DNA from: Piscinibacter caeni
Lineage (GTDB): Bacteria > Pseudomonadota > Gammaproteobacteria > Burkholderiales > Burkholderiaceae_C
Assembly (NCBI GenBank): GCA_003265685.1
Contig: QJOU01000001.1
Location: 141,383-205,382 of the forward strand
DNA: 64,000 nucleotides
Direction of reading: 5' to 3'
Shown here: positions 1-8,490 of the stretch, piece by piece
Position numbering within the stretch: position 1 is the first letter of the stretch
Layout of the letters: the number at the start of each line of letters is the position of its first letter
Translations under genes and position numbers: made by a program
The notes under the pieces: model-generated
The model's input: only the letters and a program-made list of their open reading frames with translations
Told to the model about the DNA's origin: nothing
Database searches by the model: none

Positions 1-1047
1 GCGCGTGCGCGCCAGAACCTGGGCATCTACCGCCAGCAGGTGATCGGCCCACGGCGCGTGATCATGCGCTGGCTCGCGCACCGCGGCGGCGCGTTGGATT
101 TCCGCGAGTTCGCGCGCGAGAAGCCCGGCCAGCCGTTCCCGATCGCCGTGGCGCTGGGCGCCGACCCGGCCACCATCCTCGGCGCGGTGACCCCGGTGCC
201 CGACACGCTGTCGGAGTACCAGTTCGCCGGCCTGCTGCGCGGCGGCCGCACCGAGCTGACCGAGGCCGGCGTGGGCGACGCCGGCGTGATGCTGCAGGTG
301 CCGGCGCATGCGGAGTTTGTGCTCGAAGGGCACATCCCGCCGGCTGCGCCGGGCTTCACCGGCACCAGCGAGCACGGCGTGCCGCTGAAGGAGGTGGACG
401 GCTACCTGCATGCGCTCGAGGGCCCGTTCGGCGACCACACCGGCTACTACAACGAGCAGGACTGGTTCCCGGTGTTCGAGTTGCAGCGGCTGACGCACCG
501 GCGCGACGCGATCTACCACTCCACCTACACCGGCAAGCCGCCCGACGAGCCGGCCGTGCTCGGCGTCGCTCTGAACGAGGTGTTCGTGCCGATCCTGCAG
601 AAGCAGTTTCCGGAGATCGTCGACTTCTACCTGCCGCCCGAGGGCTGCAGCTACCGGATGGCGATCATCAGCATCCGCAAGCGCTACCCGGGCCATGCGA
701 AGCGCCTGATGTTCGGGCTGTGGAGCTTCCTGCGCCAGTTCATGTACACCAAGTTCATCGTGGTGACCGACGACGACGTCGACATCCGACGCTGGGACGA
801 GGTGGTCTGGGCCATCACCACCCGCATGGACCCGGTGCGCGACACCACGCTGGTCGACCATACCCCGATCGACTACCTCGACTTCGCCTCGCCGGTCAGC
901 GGGCTGGGCGGCAAGATGGGGCTGGATGCGACCAACAAGTGGCCCGGCGAGACGCAGCGCGAATGGGGCCGCGCGATCGCGATGGCGCCCGAGGTCACCC
1001 GGCGGGTGGAGGGCATCGTCGCGCAGATCATGAAGCGCGCCGGCTGA
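1..1047 (+). CDS. ubiD: UbiD-family (de)carboxylase, 5'-truncated by the window edge
   Basis: This is the C-terminal part of a UbiD-type decarboxylase, which in ubiquinone synthesis removes the carboxyl group of 3-polyprenyl-4-hydroxybenzoate using prenylated FMN. The frame is open from base 1, so the start lies upstream; 348 residues are visible. Family-like stretches include [15 protein letters not shown] near the left edge, [20 protein letters not shown], a 'LEGHIPP' segment and '[16 protein letters not shown]'. The typical C-terminal 'VDDDVDIR' metal/substrate region also appears, here as '[17 protein letters not shown]'. It ends 234 bases before the pterin dehydratase and is probably not part of the C1 island. 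Other UbiD relatives act on different aromatic acids, so the substrate is inferred. Confidence 0.88.
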   Translation, partial: ARARQNLGIYRQQVIGPRRVIMRWLAHRGGALDFREFAREKPGQPFPIAVALGADPATILGAVTPVPDTLSEYQFAGLLRGGRTELTEAGVGDAGVMLQVPAHAEFVLEGHIPPAAPGFTGTSEHGVPLKEVDGYLHALEGPFGDHTGYYNEQDWFPVFELQRLTHRRDAIYHSTYTGKPPDEPAVLGVALNEVFVPILQKQFPEIVDFYLPPEGCSYRMAIISIRKRYPGHAKRLMFGLWSFLRQFMYTKFIVVTDDDVDIRRWDEVVWAITTRMDPVRDTTLVDHTPIDYLDFASPVSGLGGKMGLDATNKWPGETQREWGRAIAMAPEVTRRVEGIVAQIMKRAG

Positions 1048-1281
1048 CAAGAGGAAAGACGCACGGACGCCGCCCTTGAACTCGCCGCCGGCCTGACCTA
1101 AGGTTTGGTGGCCTGCCCTGCAGGTCTTTCCGATGGCGCAGTCCCTGCGCGCCAGGAGCCCCGGACCTTCTACCTCCGGAGCCCCGGATCGGTGGCGTCA
1201 GCCACCCGCCCCTCCCACCTCTGGTCGGGAGGGGTTTGTACTTCTGGGGTACCGTTTCCGCTCTGTCGCAAGGAGACCACC
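1048..1281 (+). other. Structured 234-base leader ahead of the pterin dehydratase gene
   Basis: No gene is seen here. The stretch contains a small perfect hairpin (GGTGGC, loop GTCA, GCCACC; 1191-1206). Directly after it comes a stronger one, CCCCTCCC...GGGAGGGG (1209-1234), followed by TTT. An 11-base sequence GGAGCCCCGGA occurs twice just upstream. The second hairpin resembles a weak terminator or attenuator. A partial -24/-12-like match, TGGCGCAGTCCCTGC, lies at 1134-1148. I could not match the leader to a riboswitch class I know. Confidence 0.4.
1209..1237 (+). terminator. Terminator- or attenuator-like hairpin upstream of the pterin dehydratase
   Basis: An 8-bp perfect stem CCCCTCCC/GGGAGGGG with a 10-base loop is followed by only three T residues. 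It could end transcription from the ubiD side or attenuate a transcript entering the next gene, whose ATG is 45 bases downstream. The short T run makes it a weak call. Confidence 0.4.
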
Positions 1282-1671
1282 ATGACGCAATGGCGACGCA
1301 AGGGCGCGGACGAGGTCTACAGCGCCGACGAGGTGGAAGGCCGCCTGAAGGTCGAACTGCCCCACTGGTACCTCGAGGACGGCTGGATCCGGCGCAAGTA
1401 CAAGACGAGCGGATGGAAGGCCACGCTGATGGTGGTCAACACCGTCGGCCACCTCGCCGAAGCCGCCTGGCACCACCCGGACCTGACCGTTTCGTACGCC
1501 TTCGTGACCGTCAAGCTGATGAACCACGCCGCCAAGGGCATCACCGAGAAGGACTTTGCGCTGGCGCGCAAGATCGAGGAGGTGCTGATGTGGCAGCCCG
1601 GGCGGGAGGAGGGCGCGGTGCTCGAGGGCACGCCCGACGACCCGCGCTTCAAGTACCTCAAGTACGACTGA
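1282..1671 (+). CDS. 4a-hydroxytetrahydrobiopterin dehydratase-like protein (PCD/DCoH)
   Basis: A 129-residue pterin-4a-carbinolamine dehydratase family protein. The ATG at 1282 follows an AGGAGA ribosome-binding site at 1271-1276. The family signature is clear: 'HLAEAAWHHPDLTVSYAFVTVKLMNHAAKGITEKDFALARKIE', cut here to its key HHP motif, which carries the catalytic histidines. In most bacteria the enzyme recycles hydroxylase-oxidised pterin. Homologues recur in the methanopterin islands of methylotrophs, so here it more likely acts on a methanopterin or pterin precursor; that is inference from context. The C-terminal extension past the core (about 25 residues ending FKYLKYD) is longer than in the shortest family members. 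Confidence 0.8.
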   Translation: MTQWRRKGADEVYSADEVEGRLKVELPHWYLEDGWIRRKYKTSGWKATLMVVNTVGHLAEAAWHHPDLTVSYAFVTVKLMNHAAKGITEKDFALARKIEEVLMWQPGREEGAVLEGTPDDPRFKYLKYD

Positions 1672-1775
1672 GCCGGGCGACGCGGCCGCCAGCCGGGCGG
1701 CAGTGCGCTGACACAATGTCCCCGCCCCGGGACACCGCCACCCGGGGACGGTCGGCCGCACGCCGGGTGCGGCCG

Positions 1776-1790
1776 CGGAACGGGGATTGC
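1776..1790 (+). promoter_or_regulatory. Candidate sigma-54 promoter ahead of mptG operon
   Basis: CGGAACGGGGATTGC matches the -24/-12 consensus TGGCACGNNNNTTGC at most positions and has the obligatory GG-N10-GC spacing. Transcription would begin near 1802, about 24 bases before the mptG ATG. Chance matches are not rare at this base composition. Confidence 0.4.
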
Positions 1791-1825
1791 TTTTCCACGT
1801 GGATGAACCGGCCCGCCGTGCCTCG

Positions 1826-2836
1826 ATGAACGCTCCCACGACCGACCTGCACCAGGGCGCCGGGGTGGCGGTGCATGCCCCTGGGCGCCTGCACCTGGGC
1901 TTCCTCGATCCTGCCGGCACGCTCGGGCGACGCTTCGGCAGCATCGGGCTGGTGGTCGAGGGCTTCGAGACCGTCGTGTCGCTGCAGCCGGCGCGTCGCG
2001 ACGAGGTCGGCGCCGACCCCGCCGCGTCCGACGCGGAGCTCGAGCGTGCCGTGGCCTGGCTGCAGCGCCTGCGCGACGAGACCGGACTGACCCGCCCGCT
2101 GCAGCTGCGGTTGCACCGGACGCTGCCCGTGCACGCCGGCTTCGGATCGGGCACCCAGCTGGCGCTGGCACTGGGGCGGGCGTTCGCCGCCAGCCACGGC
2201 CTGCAGGTCGACACGCCGACGCTGGCCCGCTGGCTCGGCCGCGGGCTGCGTTCGGGCATCGGCATCGCCGGCTTCGACGTCGGCGGGCTGCTGGTCGACG
2301 GCGGGCCGGCGCCCGACGGTGCCCCCGCCCCCTTGCTCGCACGCATCGCCTGGCCCACCGACTGGCGTGTGATCGTGGTGCTCGAGCCGGCGCAGCGCGG
2401 CCTGTCCGGCGCCCAGGAGCGCGAAGCGATCGCCCGGCTGGCGCCGCTGGCGCGCGCGCAGGCCGCCGACATCTGCCACCAGGTGCTGATGCGCCTGCTG
2501 CCCGGTGCGGCGCAGGCCGACTTCGCCGCCTTCGCGGCCGGGCTGAACGCGGTGCAGCAGGTGCTCGGCGCGCATTTCGCACCGGCCCAGCACGGCAGCC
2601 CCTGGACCAGCCCGGCGGTCGAGCGCCTGATGCACTGGCTGCGCGAGGCGCCGGGCACCCCGGTGGCGCTGGGCCAGAGCAGCTGGGGGCCGACCGGCTT
2701 CGCGATCGTCGAGTCGGCCGCGCGCGCCGAGGCGCTGCTGGCCGCGGCGCGCGCCGCCGGCGTGGTGGACGACGCGCTCGCGTTGCAGGTCGTCGCCGGC
2801 CGCAACACCGGTGCCACGCTGGCCGCGGCACCCTGA
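1826..2836 (+). CDS. mptG: Beta-ribofuranosylaminobenzene 5'-phosphate synthase (MptG)
   Basis: A 336-residue GHMP-kinase-fold protein. MptG condenses p-aminobenzoate with PRPP, releasing CO2 and pyrophosphate; this is the first committed step of the arylamine part of H4MPT. Typical features are 'VHAPGRLHLGFLD' near the N terminus, the glycine-rich 'VHAGFGSGTQLALALGRAF' loop, and 'RSGIGIAGFDVGGLLVDGG' further on. An in-frame TTG at 1787 would add 13 residues, but ATG 1826 precedes the conserved region and suits the proposed promoter. It leads a run of six genes and lies 27 bases before mtdB. The pabBC fusion later in the window would supply its p-aminobenzoate substrate. Confidence 0.9.
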   Translation: MNAPTTDLHQGAGVAVHAPGRLHLGFLDPAGTLGRRFGSIGLVVEGFETVVSLQPARRDEVGADPAASDAELERAVAWLQRLRDETGLTRPLQLRLHRTLPVHAGFGSGTQLALALGRAFAASHGLQVDTPTLARWLGRGLRSGIGIAGFDVGGLLVDGGPAPDGAPAPLLARIAWPTDWRVIVVLEPAQRGLSGAQEREAIARLAPLARAQAADICHQVLMRLLPGAAQADFAAFAAGLNAVQQVLGAHFAPAQHGSPWTSPAVERLMHWLREAPGTPVALGQSSWGPTGFAIVESAARAEALLAAARAAGVVDDALALQVVAGRNTGATLAAAP

Positions 2837-2863
2837 CCGAATCACCTTCCGAGAGACCACGCG

Positions 2864-3778
2864 ATGGAACGCCCCTACATCCTGCACATGTTCACCCCGG
2901 GCCGGCAGATGAGCCCGTTCGACATCAACATGGCCGCCGACGCCGGCTACCAGATCATCGTGCCGTACTGCGACGCCAGCCTGGAGAGCATCACCGGGCT
3001 GACGCAGGACGCGATCTTCTCGCGCGGGCCCAAGGGCGTGCAGCGCACCGGCATCTTCATCGGCGGGCGCGACGCCGTGCTCGCCGCCGACATGCTCGAG
3101 CGCGCCAAGAAGGCGATGGTCAAGCCCTTCGTGGTCTCGCTGATGGCCGACCCGAGCGGCGCCTACACCACCGCGGCGGCGATGGTGGCCTGCGTCGAGG
3201 CGGCGCTGAGGAAGCAGGGCACCGCCGGGCTCGACGGCCAGCGCGTCGTCGTGCTCGGCGGCACCGGGCCGGTCGGGCGCATCGCCGGCGTGATTGCCGC
3301 GCAGGCGGGTGCCACTGTCTCGCTGTCCAGCCGCAACGGCATCGATGTCGCCGAGCAGGCCGCCCGCGAGACCGGCGCACGCTTCGGCGTCACGCTGCAC
3401 GGCATTTCCGGCGGCGACCGGGCCGCCGTGCGCACCTCCATCGGCGAGGCCGACGTGCTGCTGGCCTGCGCTGCCGCCGGCGTGCAGGTGGTCTCGGCCG
3501 AGGACCTGGGCGTCGCCAAGGACGTGAAGGTCGCGGCCGACGTGAATGCGGTGCCGCCCGAGGGCATCGCCGGCGTCGGCGTGATGGACGACGCCAAGCC
3601 GCTGGCGGGTACGGCGGCGCTGGGCATCGGTGCGCTGGCGATCGGCAACGTCAAGTACCAGACGCAGCACCGCCTGCTGGTGCAGATGCGCGACGCGGAG
3701 AAGGCGGTGCAGCTCGGCTTCGCCGAGGCCTTTGCCACCGCGCGGGCCTTCCTCGCAGAGTCTGCCGCCAAGCAGTGA
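2864..3778 (+). CDS. mtdB: NAD(P)-dependent methylene-tetrahydromethanopterin dehydrogenase (MtdB)
   Basis: A 304-residue cytoplasmic enzyme that oxidises methylene-H4MPT, the product of Fae, to methenyl-H4MPT with NAD+ or NADP+. The N-terminal half carries the pterin-binding region ('HMFTPGRQMSPFDINMAADAGY'; key residues around 9-30). The C-terminal half has a Rossmann fold starting 'VVVLGGTGPVGRIAGVIAAQ' with the nucleotide-binding GGTGPVG. 'GDRAAV' and 'LLACAAAGVQV' follow as in MtdB proteins. Length fits the family. It is followed by a GTG start overlapping its stop codon, so it is translationally coupled to the ATP-grasp gene. Confidence 0.94.
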   Translation: MERPYILHMFTPGRQMSPFDINMAADAGYQIIVPYCDASLESITGLTQDAIFSRGPKGVQRTGIFIGGRDAVLAADMLERAKKAMVKPFVVSLMADPSGAYTTAAAMVACVEAALRKQGTAGLDGQRVVVLGGTGPVGRIAGVIAAQAGATVSLSSRNGIDVAEQAARETGARFGVTLHGISGGDRAAVRTSIGEADVLLACAAAGVQVVSAEDLGVAKDVKVAADVNAVPPEGIAGVGVMDDAKPLAGTAALGIGALAIGNVKYQTQHRLLVQMRDAEKAVQLGFAEAFATARAFLAESAAKQ

Positions 3779-4905
3779 CGCGCCTCGCCCTCGCGGGCTA
3801 CTCCGTGCGTGTGCTGGCCGAGCTGGCTGCGCTCGAGGGCCATGAGGTGGTGGCCCTGGACCTGTTCGGCGACCGCGATACGCGCCGCGCCGCCGACGAC
3901 TGGCTGCGCATCGGCGACCCGGCGTCGCTGCGCATCGACGCCGAGGCGCTGCTCGCGGCGCTCGAGGCGCTGCGCGGGCAGGGCGTGGACGGCTGGATCG
4001 CCGGCAGCGGCTTCGACGGCCGCACCGACCTGCTCGCCGCCGGCGCGCAGTGCCTGCCGCTGATCGGCAACGATGCCGCGACCGTGGCCCGGGTGCGCGA
4101 CCCCGGGGCCTTCTTCGCCGCGCTCGACGCGGCCGGCATCGCGCATCCGCCGGTGCGGCGCGACTGGCCCGCCGACCGCGAAGGCTGGCTGGTCAAGGAC
4201 GCGGCCGGCAGCGGCGGTACGCACATCGTCGCCGCACCGCGCCACTCGCTGCGCGCGCTGTCGGCCACCGCCTACCTGCAGCGCGAGCGGCCCGGCATGC
4301 CGATGTCGGCCACCTTCGTCGCCGACGGGCGCGACGCCGTCGTGCTGGGCTGCAACGAGCAGATCGTGCAGGAGCGGCACGGCTGGCGATTCCTCTACAG
4401 CGGCGTGGTCGGGCCGGTGCCGGTGTCCGTGGCCGTGCTCGACGCGGCCACGCATGCCGTGTGCAGCCTGGTCGCGGCCTTCGGCCTGCGCGGCCTGGGC
4501 AGCCTGGACTTCCTGCTCGAGGGCGACGCCCTCGAGGTGCTGGAGCTGAACGCCCGACCGCCGGCCAGCGTGGCGCTGTACCCGCAGGTGGGCGAGCTCG
4601 GGCCGATCGAGACGCACCGGCGCGCCTGCTGCGGCGACGGGCTGCCCGTGGTGCGGCGCGCCGCCGACACGGTGCGCGGCAGCGAGATCGTGTTCGCACG
4701 GGCACCGCTGCGGCTGGTCGAGCGCCAGCTCGCCTGGCTGGCGCTGCAGCCGGACGTGCACGATCTGCCCGACGTTCCCTGGGCCTGGTCGCCCGGCGAA
4801 CCCATCTGCAGCGTCGGCGCACAGGGTGCGAGCGCCGCAGCCGTGCGCGATAAGCTCGCGCGGCGCAGCGACGCGTTGCTCACCTCCCTGGAGACCCTGG
4901 CATGA
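3775..4905 (+). CDS. ATP-grasp protein of the methanopterin island (COG2232-like)
   Basis: A 376-residue ATP-grasp-fold protein. The start is a GTG that overlaps the mtdB stop as GTGA; no better start is seen downstream before conserved sequence. 'GWLVKDAAGSGGTHIV' is the phosphate-grasping loop and 'LEVLELNARPPAS' holds the acidic and Asn metal ligands. ATP-grasp enzymes join a carboxylate to an amine or thiol via an acyl phosphate. Homologues lie beside mch in methylotroph H4MPT islands and were named as an open reading frame of unknown role. A ligation step in carrier synthesis is a reasonable inference, but the substrate is unknown. Its end overlaps mch as ATGA. Confidence 0.75.
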   Translation: MTRLALAGYSVRVLAELAALEGHEVVALDLFGDRDTRRAADDWLRIGDPASLRIDAEALLAALEALRGQGVDGWIAGSGFDGRTDLLAAGAQCLPLIGNDAATVARVRDPGAFFAALDAAGIAHPPVRRDWPADREGWLVKDAAGSGGTHIVAAPRHSLRALSATAYLQRERPGMPMSATFVADGRDAVVLGCNEQIVQERHGWRFLYSGVVGPVPVSVAVLDAATHAVCSLVAAFGLRGLGSLDFLLEGDALEVLELNARPPASVALYPQVGELGPIETHRRACCGDGLPVVRRAADTVRGSEIVFARAPLRLVERQLAWLALQPDVHDLPDVPWAWSPGEPICSVGAQGASAAAVRDKLARRSDALLTSLETLA

Positions 4906-5906
4906 ACCCACATTCCCCGGCACTGGCCGGCGTCGAGCTGAGCCTGAACCGGCAGGTGCAGGCGCTGGTCGATCGCCTGGTCGCACAGGCGGCGGCGCTG
5001 CGCGTGGCCGTGCGGCGCGACCCGCTCGGCCCGACCATCGTCGACGCCGGCATCGAGGCGCCGGGCAGCATTGCCGCCGGGCTGCTGATCGGCGAGATCT
5101 GCATGGGCGGCTTCGGGCAGGTCGGCCTGCGCAGCGGCGCGGTCGACGGCTGGCCGAGCTGGCTGGAGGTGCGCAGCTCGCAGCCGGTGCTGGCCTGCCT
5201 GGCCGGCCAGTACGCCGGCTGGAGCCTGGCGGCCAGCAAGGAGGAGACCGGCGGCAAGAAGTTCTTCTCGCTCGGCTCCGGGCCGGCGCGTGCGCTGGCG
5301 GCCAAGGAGGCGCTGTTCGCCGAGCTCGGCTACCGCGACCGCGCCGAGCGCGGCGTGATCGTGCTCGAGGTCGACCGGGCGCCGCCGGCGGTGATCCTCG
5401 AGAAGCTGCTGCGCGACTGCGGCCTGGTACCCGAGGCGCTGACCGTGGTGCTGACGCCCACCAGCAGCCTGGCCGGCACGACGCAGGTGGTCGCGCGGGT
5501 GCTCGAGGTGGCGCTGCACAAGGCGCACGAGCTCGGCTTCGACCTGTCGCACGTGGTCGACGGCGTGGCGACGGCGCCGCTGCCTTCGCCCAGCCCCGAC
5601 GGCGTGGAGGCGATGGGCCGCACCAACGACGCGATCCTCTATGGCGGGCGGGTGCACCTGGCCGTGCGCGGCGGCGACGACGCGGCCCGCGACCTCGCGC
5701 AGCGCCTGCCGTCGCGCAACTCGAAGGACTACGGCCGCTCCTTCGCGCAGATCTTCAAGGACGTGCAGTACGACTTCTACAAGATCGACGGCGCGCTGTT
5801 CGCACCCGCCGAGGTGTGGGTCAGCAATGTCGACAGCGGCCGCACCTGGCATGCCGGCGCGCTCGACATGGACCTGCTGCGGCGGCTCTGGCTGGAGGCG
5901 GAGTGA
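4902..5906 (+). CDS. mch: Methenyl-tetrahydromethanopterin cyclohydrolase
   Basis: A 334-residue cytoplasmic enzyme that hydrolyses methenyl-H4MPT to 5-formyl-H4MPT, the third step of formaldehyde oxidation. Family-characteristic stretches are 'LGPTIVDAGIEAPGSI', 'GEICMGGFGQV', 'ASKEETGGKKFFSLGSGPARA', 'ILTPTSSLAG' (here VLTPTSSLAG) and 'GRTNDAILYGG'. Length is usual. It overlaps the ATP-grasp gene upstream by ATGA and is followed by an 85-base gap with three hairpins. Confidence 0.95.
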   Translation: MNPHSPALAGVELSLNRQVQALVDRLVAQAAALRVAVRRDPLGPTIVDAGIEAPGSIAAGLLIGEICMGGFGQVGLRSGAVDGWPSWLEVRSSQPVLACLAGQYAGWSLAASKEETGGKKFFSLGSGPARALAAKEALFAELGYRDRAERGVIVLEVDRAPPAVILEKLLRDCGLVPEALTVVLTPTSSLAGTTQVVARVLEVALHKAHELGFDLSHVVDGVATAPLPSPSPDGVEAMGRTNDAILYGGRVHLAVRGGDDAARDLAQRLPSRNSKDYGRSFAQIFKDVQYDFYKIDGALFAPAEVWVSNVDSGRTWHAGALDMDLLRRLWLEAE

Positions 5907-5908
5907 TT

Positions 5909-5980
5909 CGCGTCCGAGCGCCGGGCCGCCCCAAGCCGGACGCGACCCTCGCGGAGGGTCGGGCGATGTACACGTCGCCC
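5909..5980 (+). repeat. Three consecutive stem-loops between mch and the RimK-like gene
   Basis: Three perfect stems follow one another: CGCGTCCG/CGGACGCG (5909-5916 with 5937-5944), GACCCTC/GAGGGTC (5944-5950 with 5954-5960) and GGGCGA/TCGCCC (5961-5966 with 5975-5980). No T run follows, so it does not look like a classic terminator. It could be an mRNA-stabilising element or a dispersed palindromic repeat. Confidence 0.6.
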
Positions 5981-5991
5981 GGGGTGTCGTC

Positions 5992-6915
5992 ATGATGCGC
6001 GTCGCGATCGCGACCGACGAGGTGGGCTGGCATACGCGCCAGCTGCAGGCAGCCCTGCGTGCCCACGGTGCGCTGGGGCGCTGCCTGGACTTGGCCGACG
6101 TGCGCATCGACACCGGCCACGCCTGGCATGGCCTGGCACTGCCGGGCTTCGGCCGCGAGCTGCCCGACGCGGTGCTGGTGCGCGGCATCGCCGGCGGCAG
6201 CTTCGAGCAGGTGACGCGCCGGCTCGGCGTGCTGCATGCGCTGCGCGAGCTCGGCGTGCCCGTCTACAACGACGCGCGGGCGATCGAGCGCAGCGTCGAC
6301 AAGTCGATGACCTCGTTGCTGCTGCATGCCGCCGGCGTGCCGTGCCCGCCGACCTGGGCCGTCGAGTCGGCGGCCCAGGCGCAGCAGATCGTGATGCGCG
6401 AGGCGGCTGCCGGCCACGCGCTGGTGCTCAAGCCACTGTTCGGCTCGCAGGGCAAGGGCCTGCAGCGCATCGGCCAGGTCGACGGCGCGTTCCGCGCGCT
6501 GCCGCCGCTCGAGCGCGGCTATGGCGGCGTGGCCTACCTGCAGCGCTTCGTGCCGCCGGTCGCGCAGCCGGGGTTCGACTGGCGCGTGCTGGTGATCGGT
6601 GGGCTCGCGGTGACGGCGATGCGGCGCGTCAGCGCGCACTGGATCCACAACGTCGCGCAGGGGGCACGTGTCGCGCGCGCCGAGCTCACGCCCGAACTGG
6701 CGCGCCTGGCGCAGGATGCGGCGCGGGCGCTGCAGATGGACTACGCGGGCATCGACCTGATGCCCGGCCCGACCGGGCCGCTGGTCATCGAGGTCAACGG
6801 CGTGGCCGCCTGGCACGGGCTGCAGCGCGTCACCCCGTTCAACATCGCCGGCGCGCTGGTCGACGACCTGCTCGGGCGGCGCTGCGCCGCGCAGGCGCCG
6901 GCCCGGCGCGCATGA
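5992..6915 (+). CDS. RimK-like ATP-grasp ligase of the methanopterin island
   Basis: A 307-residue ATP-grasp protein of the RimK/MptN type. Two adjacent ATGs (5992 and 5995) could serve as start; the frame is open further upstream but crosses the hairpin region. 'VYNDARAIERSVDKSMTSLLLHAAGVPCPPTW', 'ALVLKPLFGSQGKGL' (the ATP-binding loop) and 'GIDLMPGPTGPLVIEVNGVAAWHGLQ' (the metal-binding end) place it near glutamate ligases acting on pterin cofactors. Archaeal MptN adds glutamate to tetrahydrosarcinapterin, and bacterial H4MPT is reported in modified forms. A role in building the side chain is inference. It overlaps the next gene as ATGA. Confidence 0.78.
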   Translation: MMRVAIATDEVGWHTRQLQAALRAHGALGRCLDLADVRIDTGHAWHGLALPGFGRELPDAVLVRGIAGGSFEQVTRRLGVLHALRELGVPVYNDARAIERSVDKSMTSLLLHAAGVPCPPTWAVESAAQAQQIVMREAAAGHALVLKPLFGSQGKGLQRIGQVDGAFRALPPLERGYGGVAYLQRFVPPVAQPGFDWRVLVIGGLAVTAMRRVSAHWIHNVAQGARVARAELTPELARLAQDAARALQMDYAGIDLMPGPTGPLVIEVNGVAAWHGLQRVTPFNIAGALVDDLLGRRCAAQAPARRA

Positions 6916-7769
6916 TCACGGTCGACCCGGTCGAGCGCGCACGCGCGGCCTTCCTGGCCGCCTGCACGCTCGACGTGGCGGTGCGCAAGCCCGGCAACGT
7001 GAGCCTGGCCTCGGCCGGGCACGGCATGCAGGCGCGGCAGTTCGTCGCCAGTGCCGACGCCGCGGCGGTGCCGCTGTTCGAGCGCGGCGCCGCGGTCGGC
7101 CGGCGCATCGAGCGGGCGGTGCAGGCCAGCTGGGCCAGCGCCGGCTGCAACACCAACCTCGGCATCGTGCTGCTGTGCGCGCCGATCGCCCGGGCCGCGG
7201 AGCGGCGCGGGCCGGCCACGCCCTGGGCCGAGGCGTTCGAGGCCGAGCTGGCCAGCCTGACGGTGGACGACGCCGCGGCGGCCTACCGCGCCATCGCGCT
7301 GGCCAACCCGGGCGGCCTGGGCACGGCGCCGGCGCAGGACGTGCACGCCGCGCCCAGCGTCGGCCTGCGCGAGGCGATGGCGCTGGCGGCCGGGCGCGAC
7401 CTCATCGCGCGCCAGTACGCCGACGGGTACCGCGAGCTGCAGGCCGCCGCCGAGGCACTCAGCGCCTCCGGGTTTGTACTCATGCCGCCGGCGCTGCCGG
7501 CGCCCCTGGACGCGCTTGCCGCAGCACCCGTGCAGCGGCTGTTCCTGCACTGGCTGGCGTCTTTTCCCGATTCACACATTGTTCGAAAACACGGCGAGGC
7601 CGTGGCACAGACTGTCATGCACGCGGCGCAGGCCTGGCTGGGCGTGGCGCAGCCGCAGCGTGACCCGGCCTTCGCCGCCTGGGACGAGGCCCTCAAGGCG
7701 CAGGGCATCAACCCCGGGACCAGCGCGGACCTGACCGTGGCGACCCTGCTGCTCGCCGCGCTGGCCTGA
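6912..7769 (+). CDS. CitG/MdcB-like triphosphoribosyl-dephospho-CoA synthase homologue
   Basis: A 285-residue protein similar to 2-(5''-triphosphoribosyl)-3'-dephospho-CoA synthases, which transfer a ribosyl-triphosphate unit. '[12 protein letters not shown]' at residues about 19-30 and '[21 protein letters not shown]' match the conserved CitG core. The C-terminal '[13 protein letters not shown]' and '[20 protein letters not shown]' are also typical. No citrate or malonate decarboxylase genes are nearby, so a role in methanopterin synthesis is more likely; methylotroph islands carry the same gene with unassigned function. It closes the mptG operon; fae begins 107 bases later with its own leader. 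Confidence 0.8.
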   Translation: MITVDPVERARAAFLAACTLDVAVRKPGNVSLASAGHGMQARQFVASADAAAVPLFERGAAVGRRIERAVQASWASAGCNTNLGIVLLCAPIARAAERRGPATPWAEAFEAELASLTVDDAAAAYRAIALANPGGLGTAPAQDVHAAPSVGLREAMALAAGRDLIARQYADGYRELQAAAEALSASGFVLMPPALPAPLDALAAAPVQRLFLHWLASFPDSHIVRKHGEAVAQTVMHAAQAWLGVAQPQRDPAFAAWDEALKAQGINPGTSADLTVATLLLAALA

Positions 7770-7875
7770 CACGCGGCTGACGCGTGGCATGGATCGTGAT
7801 AGGGTCTTCGCCGCGCTGGTGCATGACCAGTGTGTCGACACCCCGCAGAACCACACCACAGGAGATTGCATAGCC

Positions 7876-8385
7876 ATGGCAAAGATTGATCGCATGATGG
7901 TCGGTGAGTCGCTCGTCGGCGACGGCAACGAGGTTGCCCACATCGACCTGATCATCGGGCCGCGCGGCTCGGCTGCCGAGTCCGCCTTCGCCAACGCGCT
8001 GACCAACAACAAGGACGGCTTCACCTCGCTGCTCGCGGTGGTGGCGCCGAACCTGCTGACCAAGCCGGCGACCGTGATGTTCAACAAGGTCACCATCAAG
8101 GGTGCCAAGCAGGCCGTGCAGATGTTCGGCCCGGCGCAGCGCGGCGTCGCGATGGCGGTGGCCGACAGCGTCGAGGACGGCACCATCCCGGCCGCCGAGG
8201 CCGACAACCTGTTCATCTCGGTCGGCGTGTTCATCCACTGGCTTGCCGAAGACGACAAGAAGATCCAGGACTACAACTACCGTGCCGTGCGCGAGTCGAT
8301 CCAGCGTGCCGTCGCCGGCTCGCCGACCGCGGCGGAAGTCGTTGCCAAGAAGGGTACCGTCGCGCACCCGTTCCAGGCGAAGTGA
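7876..8385 (+). CDS. fae: Formaldehyde-activating enzyme
   Basis: A 169-residue cytoplasmic enzyme that speeds the condensation of formaldehyde with H4MPT to methylene-H4MPT, the entry to the pathway. ATG 7876 follows an AGGAG box at 7860. The catalytic histidine proposed for the family is present (residue 22, in '[11 protein letters not shown]'), as are '[18 protein letters not shown]', '[12 protein letters not shown]' and '[15 protein letters not shown]'. Fae is usually very abundant. That fits its isolated position, the 107-base upstream region carrying a perfect GTGTCGACAC palindrome, and the double hairpin plus terminator downstream. Confidence 0.97.
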   Translation: MAKIDRMMVGESLVGDGNEVAHIDLIIGPRGSAAESAFANALTNNKDGFTSLLAVVAPNLLTKPATVMFNKVTIKGAKQAVQMFGPAQRGVAMAVADSVEDGTIPAAEADNLFISVGVFIHWLAEDDKKIQDYNYRAVRESIQRAVAGSPTAAEVVAKKGTVAHPFQAK

Positions 8386-8391
8386 GTTCGA

Positions 8392-8414
8392 CGCGCAGCC
8401 CTTGTGGCTGCGCG
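8392..8414 (+). repeat. Stable hairpin in the fae 3' untranslated region
   Basis: A perfect 9-bp stem, CGCGCAGCC/GGCTGCGCG with a five-base loop, starts six bases past the fae stop codon. It is followed 28 bases later by a true terminator. Such a hairpin could protect the fae mRNA from 3' exonucleases. Confidence 0.6.
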
Positions 8415-8441
8415 ATGTCGGGCAGAGGGTTGAGAGGGATC

Positions 8442-8468
8442 ACCGACCGGCTTGCCGGTCGGTTTTTT
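8442..8468 (+). terminator. Rho-independent terminator of fae
   Basis: ACCGACCGG, loop CTTG, CCGGTCGGT runs into six T residues (one shared with the stem). This is the clearest intrinsic terminator in the window. It lies between fae and the convergent folB-like gene. Confidence 0.92.
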
Positions 8469-8490
8469 ATTGGGGCCGCAGACTCGGCGC

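Noticed and set aside
1134..1148. Sigma-54 promoter for the pterin dehydratase (TGGCGCAGTCCCTGC)
   Set aside because: The spacing is right but the -12 element is CTGC and the leader would be long. Kept only as a possibility in the leader entry.
1104..1281. Cobalamin riboswitch in the leader of the pterin dehydratase gene
   Set aside because: A GCCAGGAGCCCCGGACC stretch hints at a B12 box, but the rest of the conserved cobalamin core is missing.
1658..3670. A 670-codon minus-strand frame opposite mptG and mtdB
   Set aside because: Shadow of the conserved plus-strand genes; composition is typical of antisense reading in high-GC DNA.
6912..7769. Citrate lyase or malonate decarboxylase cofactor gene
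   Set aside because: The CitG-like fold is clear, but no lyase or decarboxylase subunits occur; the operon is for methanopterin-linked enzymes.
7770..7875. Sigma-54 promoter ahead of fae
   Set aside because: TGGCATGGATCGTGA has a good -24 half but lacks the -12 GC, and TTGC at 7866 has no -24 partner. No convincing promoter was found by eye.
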